Assembly: GCA_021777055.1 (NCBI GenBank)
Contig: JAIQZO010000044.1
Coordinates: 140,749 to 204,748, forward strand
Direction of reading: 5' to 3'
Source: Candidatus Anammoxibacter sp.
GTDB taxonomy: Bacteria; Planctomycetota; Brocadiia; Brocadiales; Anammoxibacteraceae
Length of the DNA stretch: 64,000 bases
Shown here: positions 16,389-25,305 of the stretch, in pieces
Numbering within the stretch: the stretch's first letter is position 1
Layout of the letters: every line of letters begins with the position of its first letter
The notes under the pieces: model-generated
What the model saw: only the letters and a program-made list of their open reading frames with translations
Databases searched by the model: none
Told to the model about the DNA's origin: nothing
Translations under genes and position numbers: made by a program

Positions 16389-18107
16389 ATGAATGCTTTA
16401 GTTAAGACAACCAGTTTAAAGATATCTATTAATAAAATTGCTTTAAATCTAATAGCTGTAGTAATCGGAGGGTTAGTATTGTTTAACATAGGCCCCCGGG
16501 GCACTGCAATAGGCAAAGAGAGGAAGAATCCTTATCAGGATGTCTCTAATTTGCTATCACCGTTTACACGAAATGGACTTGAAAATGTTGGCGTTAGCGA
16601 GGGTGTTGGCGGAGCGGCCTGGCTCGATTATAATAATGACCAAAAACTAGACCTCTTTATAACCAATGGAGTGGGACATGCAAATGGACTGTTCCGCAAC
16701 AATGGGGACGGCACATTTACAGACGTGGCTGTTGAAGCTGGTATCTCTGACGTTGACGGACACTCCGGGGTTGTCGCGGCGGATATCGACAACGACGGTT
16801 GCACCGACCTGTTCCTAACCGGCGAAGGAACTTTTGCGGGGATATCAGATGAAGACCCCACCGAGAGTAGTGCCAAACTTTACATCAATAACTGTGACAA
16901 CGAGGACGATGGCATCTTCACTTTCACTGACATCACTGTTGACTCCGGTATACCAGAACAAGCCCATGGAGCGTCGGCTGCCTTCGGAGACATCAATAAT
17001 GACAGTTTTCTGGACCTTTTTATTGCGCGACCCAACGTCTCATCTATTGCCAAAGACCAGAAGAACGGAGTGTTTCTAAATAACGGTAATCGAACTTTTA
17101 CCGACATAACCGAAATGACGGGGCTAGGTTTTGCCATAGGAGCATGCGCCGCTAGCTTCAGCGATTACAATAAGGATGGATGGATAGACATATTTGTAGC
17201 TAACTGTGCAGATCTGGACCTAACTATACCTGGTCTTAATCCAATTCAAACGCCATTCCAACTACTACGCAATAATGGCGATCTAACCTTTACTGATGTG
17301 GCACCAGAAGCCGGACTTGTGGACCTCGGCGGTTGGATGGCGGTTACTCTTGCAGATATTGATGGTGACCTTGACATGGACCTGTTTGCCACAAATGTTG
17401 GCAACTTGATCCCTATAGGGTTTCCTCACATCCTATATGAGAACAACGGCGATGGGACATATACTAACGTTGCCGCAGAGGCTGGAGTAGCAGATTGGGA
17501 GTTTGGCTGGGGTGCAAGCTTCACTGATTGCGACAATGATGGAGATGAAGACCTTTTTTATGCAGGTTCCCTGCCCATGGCCGACGTTATTGGTCCTGGA
17601 TTAGGAAGCCCAGGACGGTTGTTCCTGAACAATGGTGAAGGAGAGTTCACGAGAGCGGCAGCCTTTGGTCAGGCAAAAAAATTCACATCAGGTGTCGCTG
17701 TGGGTGACTTTGACAATAACGGATTTCCAGACGTAGTTGTGGTTTCAACCACTATTACACCGCCAGATGAACCGCAGGTACCGGGTAAACCGTTACTACT
17801 CAAAAATAAGGGAAATCGCAATAACTGGCTAACGGTCCGTCTTGTAGGAACAACTAGTAATCGAGGTGGTGTGGGTGCGAGAGTAAGAGTGAGAGTTGGG
17901 AACCTGAGGCAGGTCAAAGAGGTCTACGCCGGATCGAGTTTTTTATCAACTAACAGCCCGTGGTTGACCTTTGGATTTGAAAACCGCAAACGCAGAGCAA
18001 ACATAGTAGTTATCTGGCCGTCAGGTCTAACAGAACGTTTCGTTGATGTGGCAACCAACCAGGCAGTCACACTTGTAGAAGCAACAGGCACCACCATTTC
18101 CAACTAA
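16389..18107 (+). CDS. Secreted CRTAC1-family protein with VCBS/FG-GAP repeats and ASPIC/UnbV domain
   Basis: An upstream ATG (16377) is in frame, but the ATG at 16389 has GGGAGAG directly before it, giving 572 residues. An N-terminal hydrophobic segment (about 18-37) is a likely signal sequence. The body is a beta-propeller of calcium-binding-like repeats, each with a D.NND..DLF pattern (LDYNNDQKLDLFITNGVG, VAADIDNDGCTDLFLTGEG, FTDCDNDGDEDLFYAG). The C-terminal 70 residues are the ASPIC/UnbV domain (NNWLTVRLVGT, RRANIVVIWPSGLTERF). Such proteins are extracytoplasmic and probably bind ligands; function is not established. A decayed copy of its last 140 codons lies at 23214-23633. Confidence 0.88.
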   Translation: MNALVKTTSLKISINKIALNLIAVVIGGLVLFNIGPRGTAIGKERKNPYQDVSNLLSPFTRNGLENVGVSEGVGGAAWLDYNNDQKLDLFITNGVGHANGLFRNNGDGTFTDVAVEAGISDVDGHSGVVAADIDNDGCTDLFLTGEGTFAGISDEDPTESSAKLYINNCDNEDDGIFTFTDITVDSGIPEQAHGASAAFGDINNDSFLDLFIARPNVSSIAKDQKNGVFLNNGNRTFTDITEMTGLGFAIGACAASFSDYNKDGWIDIFVANCADLDLTIPGLNPIQTPFQLLRNNGDLTFTDVAPEAGLVDLGGWMAVTLADIDGDLDMDLFATNVGNLIPIGFPHILYENNGDGTYTNVAAEAGVADWEFGWGASFTDCDNDGDEDLFYAGSLPMADVIGPGLGSPGRLFLNNGEGEFTRAAAFGQAKKFTSGVAVGDFDNNGFPDVVVVSTTITPPDEPQVPGKPLLLKNKGNRNNWLTVRLVGTTSNRGGVGARVRVRVGNLRQVKEVYAGSSFLSTNSPWLTFGFENRKRRANIVVIWPSGLTERFVDVATNQAVTLVEATGTTISN

Positions 18108-18159
18108 ACATCATATATCAATACACAAAAGAACGAAAAACAACATGTTCTTATATCCA

Positions 18160-18185
18160 GGTAATGTCTCATAAGCGCTAAGTTG
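18160..18185 (+). repeat. Left arm of a four-helix-bundle-associated inverted repeat, copy 1
   Basis: GGTAATGTCTCATAAGCGCT followed by AAGTTG. It matches the arm at 23686-23711, whose complementary right arm is at 24201-24224. In this copy the right arm is lost. Confidence 0.65.
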
Positions 18186-18233
18186 TTTTTCGTATTCTTC
18201 GCAAGGATTCGAATATCGAACAAGGAATTATGA

Positions 18234-18450
18234 ATGTCGAAGGATAAAAGATAATTTGATCTTAAAGAACTCTTAATAGATTTTGACGTAAGAATTATTC
18301 GTACAGCGGAATTTATGCCAAAACCAGTGTGTGAATATCATTTCAGGACTACTCATTCACAGTAGTACATCTCCAGCTCTTAATTATTAAGAAGCACAAA
18401 GCACAGAATCTCATTCTGACTTTAAACACAAGATCAATCTCCTTTAAGCA
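18234..18450 (+). pseudogene. Four-helix-bundle protein (TIGR02436-like), truncated copy 1
   Basis: Translation gives MSKDKR, a stop, FDLKELLIDFDVRIIRTAEF, then in another frame STSPALNY, a stop, EAQSTESHSDFKHKI. This matches the class of four-helix-bundle proteins that begin YDLEERLIDFAVRIIRL and continue SGTSPAPNYGEAQSAESR-DFIHKM. The 3' half is missing. The early TAA (codon 7) is shared with the copy at 23759-24138. This suggests the gene was already dead when the region was duplicated. Confidence 0.75.
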
Positions 18451-18710
18451 GAATCTCATATAGCATTCATCTCCCTCATTCCTACTGATTTTTGCAACTG
18501 CAAACTATTTTTCAGGAATGGTCAAGTTCCAGAAAGCTAACAAGTATAGAATTTTTATATTCTTCTATAGCTTAAGCAGTGAATAAGAATAACCTACAAA
18601 TAGGTAAACCACTGGTTTTATCAGTGGCTTACCTATGGTGAGTTACCGCAAAGGATTTGCGCCTAGGCCGTTAAAACATTTTTTTACTTCATCTTTTACC
18701 TCTTAATAGC

Positions 18711-19533
18711 TTAATTCCATAATCTTTGCATTAATGCTTGCTTACCAATTACTGTCATCATTCTCGATATGTTAAAGCAAGTTGAAAATACTGCCATCTC
18801 TGCATTAACACCTGCATTTCCTCTGAGCAAAAACGATCCCACATTCAAATTTCTTTTGATATGTCCAAAAGGTAATTCTACTTTCTCTTTCCTTTTCTTA
18901 TATATTTCTTGACCCTCGTCACTTTTATATAACTGTTCAAGCTTTTCTTTTAACTTCTCATTTACCTGCCTCTTTATTGTCCTTCCATTCTTGTTCTTTG
19001 TACACGCACCAAAATGTTTACATACCTGACAAGTCTTTTGGCTTGTCATTTTATATTGATTACAATTTTTTACTTTATCATACCCACTTAATCTTAGTAT
19101 ATTACCTTCCGGACATTCATATATGTCCTTCTCTTCATAGTATAAAAATTTTTCTTTTCCAAAAGGATTCTCCTCATGTTCTCTACTTACTTGTTTACTC
19201 GTGGGGACTATTACTTTGATATCCTTCTCATCTATCACTTTTAAATTGTCAACTTTGGAATAACCTGCGTCTGAACAAGCTACTTTACATTCCTTGCCTA
19301 ACACTTCATTTGCTTTAGTAATTTGGTTAGAAAACTGATTTGTGTCGTTGTTCTCTTGAATTACATCACTATTTACTATTAACCCGTACTTCTCATCTAC
19401 TACAATCTGACTGTTATATCCTGCGTGAATACCTTGTCGTCCTTTTATCTTTACACAATCCTTGTCTGTACCATTTATGCTCTTTTTCTTTTCTCCTTTT
19501 ATCTCATCTAAAACAGCTCTTACTTTGATTAGG
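18711..19533 (-). pseudogene. IS1182-family transposase, 5'-truncated
   Basis: The longest start-to-stop frame is 197 codons from 19304, but translation is open upstream to about 19533. The sequence has GRQGIHAGYNSQIVVDEKYG, CSDAGYSKVDNL (second catalytic aspartate), a cysteine-rich CQVCKHFGACTKNKNGRTI insert and KEKVELPFGHIKRNL (catalytic glutamate), ending with the usual C-terminus. The N-terminal third with the first aspartate is absent, so the element cannot move itself. No terminal inverted repeats could be recognised. It sits between the UnbV gene and the beta-helix genes, within one copy of the duplicated segment only. Confidence 0.8.
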
Positions 19534-19734
19534 AAATATGTTGAATGGCAAGAAAACAGTTAAGGTTATTCGATTAATACCTATTATAACAAGCTAGAAA
19601 AAGGATACCTTTTAGGACTAAAATATCATGCCACCACCTCTGGTGGTGGTAATTTGACTTACATAGCATTAGTTATACAAATATTTCAAACACATAATTT
19701 ATTTCATCTTCCTTTCCTGAAATAAAACCTCTTA

Positions 19735-20060
19735 TATTGAATACTCGCCAAATTTTTTTATAAGAAAATTTGTAGGGAAATACCTTACAAAGACGAAAAC
19801 TGTAAATTGTTATTTATGGATTAGATACAAAAACGCATAGTATAGTTGAACTATAAACCATGTAATGCAATACCTTACAACGTCTTGATATCGCAAATAT
19901 TTTGGTGTAGAAATCTGTTTATATGTTTTGTTATTATCCAGCTGACATCGTTATATTAGCAGGTAAAACAACACTCTAAACGCAAACTGATTCCAAAATC
20001 ATTATGATTTAAAGCCAAAACTTTTATACATAGATAGTAGACTGATTACAAAAATCTTTG
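19735..20060 (+). repeat. Duplicated leader region upstream of beta-helix copy 1
   Basis: This segment is alignable with 24410-24745. Shared blocks include GTAGGGAAATACCTTACAAA, TATAGTTGAACTATAAACCA/TATAGTCGAACTATAAATCA, AATCATTATGATTTAAA and CATAGATAGTA, several of which are small palindromes. The blocks are kept while the DNA between them has diverged. The role is unknown; a structured leader or remains of another element are both possible. Confidence 0.5.
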
Positions 20061-20104
20061 CATATAAAGCAAAAAAACATATAAGAAATTTGTGAGAATT
20101 CATG

Positions 20105-20277
20105 TTAACAGCACTGTCCGTATTTCATTAAAGAAATATCGAAAGAACCATCACCGTTAGCAAAACTAAAATCTAATGGATAATCAAAATGCTCACCTGC
20201 TCCATTTATAAATATTGTTGGCAATATGAATCTATAAAAGTATTGAGAAAGAGTGTTAGCATTTTTAAACTTTTTTT
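20105..20277 (-). pseudogene. C-terminal fragment of an unrecognised protein
   Basis: The reverse strand is open for about 57 codons: KKFKNANTLSQYFYRFILP, then TIFINGAGEHFDYPLDFSFA, then NGDGSFDISLMKYGQCC and a stop. Residue composition looks protein-like, but no start codon or upstream part is present and I do not recognise the family. It is probably debris from a deleted gene. Confidence 0.3.
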
Positions 20278-20417
20278 ATTTTTCTATTTCTATTTCTATA
20301 ATCAACATTTAATCCTAAAGTTAGATGTACAAAAAGGAGGTGATAATTATAGATTTTATTGTGAATAGTTTTGAATAATGTAAATCATTCACAGAAATGG
20401 TTAAATTCTTAGTGACA

Positions 20418-20514
20418 CACTGATAGTAATAGTAATAGTATTCTAGTAAACAGTTTTGAGATAGAGATTAATCAGCAAGACACATATTATGATAATATTT
20501 TGTATACAGAGTGA
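20418..20514 (+). pseudogene. 3'-end remnant of a third beta-helix paralogue
   Basis: The sequence reads DSNSNSILVNSFEIEINQQD then TYYDNILYTE and a stop, nearly identical to the end of the protein encoded at 20637-23048. A weakened copy of the same terminator hairpin follows (20551-20584). So an additional paralogue once stood directly upstream and has been deleted except for its last 32 codons. Confidence 0.75.
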
Positions 20515-20636
20515 CGGTCTAAGAATGTAAATGCAAATTATGGTTTTGATTAATATGAAGTTAATTTGTTTAGCGCCATATTAATCTTTAACAATGCCTA
20601 TTAGTTTATTCTAAATTTTCACAAGGAGGAATTTTT

Positions 20637-23048
20637 ATGAAGAAGAATAGATATTATATTAGTTTTTTTCTGTTTGTTTTAATTACCCTTTCAATATCTA
20701 TGGTTTAAGCTGCGACCTATTATGTTGACAATGATACAACAGGAGGATGTTCTGGTCCAAAAGATACCGATTATGACCCAGCAACAAGATCCTGTGGTAC
20801 CGGTACCTCTACAGTATATACAACTATACAAGGAGCTGCGAATATAGTTGTAGCAGGAGATACTGTTATAGTTAAGGACGGTTTATATAATGACATTGGG
20901 AAATCAGGAGGGGCGAACAACGAAAGAACATTAGACATAGAAAAGAGTGGAACGGCGGGTGGTTGGATTACTTTTAAATCAGAAAATAAATGGGGGGCAA
21001 TTCTTGATGGTAATAATAATGCAATTGAAAGAGGTATAAAAATTAATTCCAATTCCCATTATATACGTATAGAAAATTTTGAAATACGTAATTATGGAGA
21101 AGATGGAATAGATACTGTTGCAGCAAACACTATATCTAATATTTACATTTATGGCAACCATATTCATCATATAGGAAATGATAGTGGCCCTTCTGAAGTA
21201 GGAAAGGCAGGTATTGGTACAACACAAGGTACGTCCCCAGAAACAGCACCGCAGTTTATCACAATAGATAGTAATATCATACATAATATAGGCAAACTTG
21301 AACAAACAGGAGGTAAATATAATGTTGATCATGGATTATATTTAAATGGCCGTCACCAAACTGTTATTAATAACATTTTATATAATAACAAAGCAGAATG
21401 GGATATACAGATAGGAAATAAGGACGCATATAGACCGGACGATCTATATAACTATATTGCTAATAATACTATCATTGCTGATAACTATAATTTTACGGGC
21501 GGTTGGGCATCTGGAATACTTATTAGGGGAAGTTATTTCTGGATTGAAAATAATATTATTCTTGTCCCAAGTGACAAAGAATCGATTGGTGAGGGTATTC
21601 ATGTTAATGCTGTAGGAGACGCAGAAGATAATTTAATTTTTAGAAATAATTTAACTAACGCAAATAGTATATGGGCTGAGGCAAATGGGCAAAGAACTCA
21701 TGTTGCAGTAGGAGAGCCTACACTTGATAGCAATATTAAAGATGCAGATGAGGACTTATTGTTTGTAGGAACAACGATGCCTTCAGCCACTGATACAGAT
21801 TATCAACTTCGAAGTGGAGCAAGTGCAATAAATGAAGGGCGTGTACCAACAGTTCCTAATTTACCAGGTGGGCTAACATATGATTACCGAAATACACGAA
21901 CACGGCCTATTAATGGTATATATGACATAGGTGCATATGAATACCAACAAACATCTAGCATACTCTTCTCAGACGATTTCAGCACTGACACAACAGGTGA
22001 TTATCAAATTACTCTTACAGATACAAGGGGAGGAACCGGTTCGTTTAACTACGACGCAACAGGAAAAAGGGCACAAGTACTTACAGGTGATAATGTTGGG
22101 ATACAGTTTGCACGTAGCGTACCATCACTTTCCAGTGGAACGTTTAGTATCGATTTTCTTCCAACCACACCATACCCATTAGGGGGAATTATTGATATAC
22201 GCCTTAAGCAAGACGCAAATAACTATTATGAACTATCAAATTCCGATGGTTATGGGCCTTATCAAATGAAGAAGGTCGTAGCTGGAGTTGAAGTGGAAAA
22301 TGTATCCTTTACAAACGAGTATACGCAAAACACTGATTATACCATAACAATCTCCTTCAGCCCGAATTTGACAACCGTAAACGCTTTTGGTGACGAACTT
22401 ACTTTAAGCACTGATAGCAATACTGTTTTAGTAAACAGTTTTGAGATAGAAACTAATCAGCAAGACTCATATTATGATAATATTTTGTATACCACATCAA
22501 CGACCTCATCAACATTTTCAGACGATTTCAGCACAGACACAACAGGGGATTATCAAATTACTCATACAGATACAAGGGGAGGAACTGGTTCGTTTAACTA
22601 TGACGCAACAGGAAAAAGGGCACAGGTACTTACAGGTGACAATGTTGGTATACAGTTTTCACATAGTGTATCCTCACTTTCCAGTGGAACATTTAGTATA
22701 GATTTTCTTCCAACCACAAAATACCCATTAGGAGGGATTATTGATATACGCCTTAAGCAAAACTCGAATAACTATTATGAATTATCAAATTCTGATGGTT
22801 ATGGACCTTATCAAATGAAGAAGGTCGTAGCTGGTGTTGAAGTGGAAAATGTATCTTTTACAAATGGTTATACACAAAATACCACTTACAACATAGAAAT
22901 TAACTTCAGTCCTAATTTAACAACAGTAGTAGCTTTTGGCGAAACACTTACTTTGAACACAGATAGCAATACTGTTTTAGTCAACAGTTTTGAAGTTGAG
23001 ACCAATCAACAAGATGCATTTTATGATAATATTTTGTATACAGAGTAA
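20637..23048 (+). pseudogene. Large secreted beta-helix protein, copy 1, stop codon in the signal peptide
   Basis: An AAGGAGG lies seven bases before the ATG. Translation gives a signal peptide (MKKNRYYISFFLFVLITLS...), then TAA at codon 24 exactly where a Q is expected before AATYYVDN. After that the frame is open for 780 codons. Residues about 25-430 look like a right-handed parallel beta-helix (repeated NNxI..N and IENNIILVPS patterns). Two tandem modules of about 175 residues follow (each starting SDDFSTDTTGDYQIT and ending YYDNILYT), jelly-roll-like and about 85 percent identical by eye. It may bind or degrade a polysaccharide. The single nonsense codon could be a real mutation, a read error, or bypassed by an internal start without secretion. 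Confidence 0.75.
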
Positions 23049-23083
23049 CTGCTTGAGAATGTAAATGCAAATTATGGTTTTGA

Positions 23084-23118
23084 TTAAGATGGCGCTAATT
23101 TGTTTAGCGCCATCTTAA
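23084..23118 (+). terminator. Terminator hairpin after beta-helix copy 1
   Basis: TTAAGATGGCGCTAA, loop TTTG, TTTAGCGCCATCTTAA: a near-perfect 15-bp stem 35 bases after the stop. Homologous hairpins follow the remnant (20551-20584) and copy 2 (27635-27667) with compensating changes in the stem. No long T run follows. Confidence 0.65.
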
Positions 23119-23213
23119 TGCTTTAGCAATGTAGCTATTCGTTTATTCCAATGAATTTACAACATAATCCATAGAGAGGCAAAGCCTCAACCATATTTAC
23201 GATTTATTAAAAT

Positions 23214-23633
23214 AACGAATATGCTGCCGGAGACTTTGATAACAAAGGTATTCCAGACATAATAGTGTGTGCAAATACAATAAAAACGCCTAATCAGCCG
23301 ATGGTACTCGGTCAAACCGTTGCTGCTCAAGAACAAGGGAAACCATAACAACTGGTTAACGGTCCGTCTGGTCGGAACAGCCAGTAATCGAGGTGGAGTT
23401 GGTGCACGAGTGAAGTGCAAGTTGGGGACCTGAGGCAAGTCAAAGAAGTTTACGCCGGTTCGAGCTTCATGTCGACTAACAGCCCATGGTTGACCTTCGG
23501 ATTTAAAATCCGCATACGCAGAGCAAATATAGAAATCATCTGGCCGTCAGGCGTAACAGAACGTTTCGTTGATGTGAAGACCAACCAGACCGTCACACTT
23601 GTAGAAGCAACCGGCACCACCATTTCCAACTAA
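23214..23633 (+). pseudogene. UnbV-protein 3' fragment
   Basis: This is a copy of the last 140 codons of the gene at 16389-18107: AAGDFDNKGIPDIIV, then after frameshifts QVGDLRQVKEVYAGSSFMST and NIEIIWPSGVTERFVD, ending TGTTISN and a stop. At least two frameshifts separate the parts. Together with the following four-helix-bundle pseudogene and leader it marks a segmental duplication of about 5 kb. Confidence 0.85.
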
Positions 23634-23685
23634 GCATGATACATCAATACACAAAAGAACGGGAAACGACATGTTGTTATCTCCA

Positions 23686-24224
23686 GGTAATGTCCCATAA
23701 GCGCTAAGTTGTTTTTAATATTCTTCGCTATGATTCGAATATCGAACAAGGAATTATGAATGTCTAAGGATAAAAGATAATTTGATCTTGAAAGAACTCT
23801 TAATAGGTTTTGACGTAAGAATTATTCGCATAGCGGAATCCTTGCCAAAACCGGGACAGATAATCACATTGCATGACTACTCACCCACAGTGGTACTCCT
23901 GCTCCCAAATATGGAGATGCAGAAAGCGTATAATCTCATTCTGATTTTATACACAAGATCAATCTCCTTTATGGAGTTACGTAAGACAAGGATATGGTTA
24001 TAAATGATTGCAAAAGCCAATCTAATAAAGCCGATGTCAAAGCTTGAACCCATGAGAAATGAAGACAATGATCTTGTTCCTATCTTTGTTAAAAGCGTAA
24101 AAACTGCGAAACAAAAGGCGTATAATAAAACTTCATAATTCAAAATCCCTTGTTCCATATCCGTTATTCACTACATGGTTAAATTAATCCGTGATTTTAA
24201 CTTAACGCTTATGAAGTAATGTCC
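23686..24224. repeat. Inverted-repeat element enclosing a four-helix-bundle pseudogene
   Basis: The left arm GGTAATGTCCCATAAGCGCT(AAGTTG) at 23686-23711 and the right arm CTTAACGCTTATGAAGTAAT(GTCC) at 24201-24224 are imperfect reverse complements. They bracket the pseudogene at 23759-24138. The arm sequence differs from families A and B, yet the layout (arm, four-helix-bundle gene, inverted arm) is the same. Confidence 0.65.
23759..24138 (+). pseudogene. Four-helix-bundle protein (TIGR02436-like), full length but broken
   Basis: The ATG is followed by MSKDKR, a stop, then in pieces from different frames FDVRIIRIAESLPKP, SGTPAPKYGDAESV, SHSDFIHKINLLYGV, ELRKTRIWL, IAKANLIKPMSKLEPMRNED and FVKSVKTAKQKAYNKTS and a stop. 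All parts of the 126-codon family are present in order. There are three stop codons and two or more frameshifts. Family proteins form a four-helix bundle; related Avd acts with reverse transcriptases in diversity-generating retroelements, but no such partner is here. Confidence 0.82.
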
Positions 24225-24409
24225 ATAGATGGATGGAATGGTGTGGCGTAAGTGCTAAACGTTGATATGGTGGTTACCCACTCACAACATGTCATTTCCC
24301 CCCTACGCCCTACTAATTTAAGAATCTTAATTAATTTCTGGACGCTCCATAAATTGTAGGGTTCTCCCAAATCTATAATCTACTCTATGTTTCTGTCCTG
24401 CAATAAATC

Positions 24410-24745
24410 ATATTCACTGAATACACACCAAAGTTTTTTATAAAAAATAATAAAAAACTTTGTAGGGAAATACCTTACAAACACGAAAAACGTAAACTTA
24501 TATAAGTATATAAAATACAACAAAACGTAGAGTATAGTCGAACTATAAATCATGTAATGTAATACCCTACAAGGGTGTTTTACCATATATTTTAGTATGG
24601 AAATATGATTTTCAGTTTTGTTACGATCATACGCACAGCACTTTATAACCAATTAAAACAATATTCCTTAAGTTCAAACTGATTTCAGAATCATTATGAT
24701 TTAAAACAAGACTATCTATGCATAGATAGTACACTAATAGCATAA
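24410..24745 (+). repeat. Duplicated leader region upstream of beta-helix copy 2
   Basis: This is the counterpart of 19735-20060, with the same conserved palindromic blocks in the same order. It lies about 560 bp upstream of the start of beta-helix copy 2. Confidence 0.5.
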
Positions 24746-24955
24746 ATTCTTGTGGATAAATCAAGAAGAGATAAAGGAAATCCCTATGGACCATGTGAAC
24801 CGTTTTATCTGTGCTCTATCTGAAACCTGAAGTAAAACTAATGATTTTCATAATTCTCTGAAAACAGTTTGAATTTACAAGACTTGCGGCTATTTGAGGC
24901 CACACAGTGTTTATTATCTTTTAGATTAATAATATTTTTTACAAGGAGAAGCAAT

Positions 24956-25044
24956 ATGGGAAATGAACTGTAACTTATACGGTTACAGTATTTACAATGA
25001 TAATATTCATTTTGATTGGCAGTGTATGCATGGTGGTTACTTAG
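24956..25044 (+). pseudogene. Tiny single-span membrane protein, frameshifted
   Basis: An AAGGAG lies seven bases before the ATG. The first codons read MGNEL then a stop; one frame over, it continues VTYTVTVFTMIIFILIGSVC(MVVT) and a stop. The whole is 89 bases, one short of a 30-codon gene. A good ribosome binding site and a clean hydrophobic span suggest a former or real small membrane protein. Two copies of AGTAAAGTCTCTTCTTCAT follow directly in tandem. Confidence 0.35.
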
Positions 25045-25305
25045 TAAAGTCTCTTCTTCATCAAATAAATCAGTAAAGTCTCTTCTTCATAAAATAAAAT
25101 AGAAATTGGTTTGCAACATAAAAGTTTGACAGTTCTTACAACACGCAAATAATAATGGAAAAACGGTTAAACTTTTATTTTAAATTTTAACTAATAGCAC
25201 ATATACGTGAAAAAGGCAGAACCTAGGGGTTAAAGTATAAAACGAAGAAAATCCCTTTGGTTTTCTTTTAAAAGAATGTTTATCTTTAACAAAGGAGGAA
25301 TTGTT

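Noticed and set aside
23759..24138. Diversity-generating retroelement (Avd-like gene)
   Set aside because: The protein resembles the four-helix-bundle family that includes Avd, but no reverse transcriptase, template repeat or variable repeat is present and the gene is broken.
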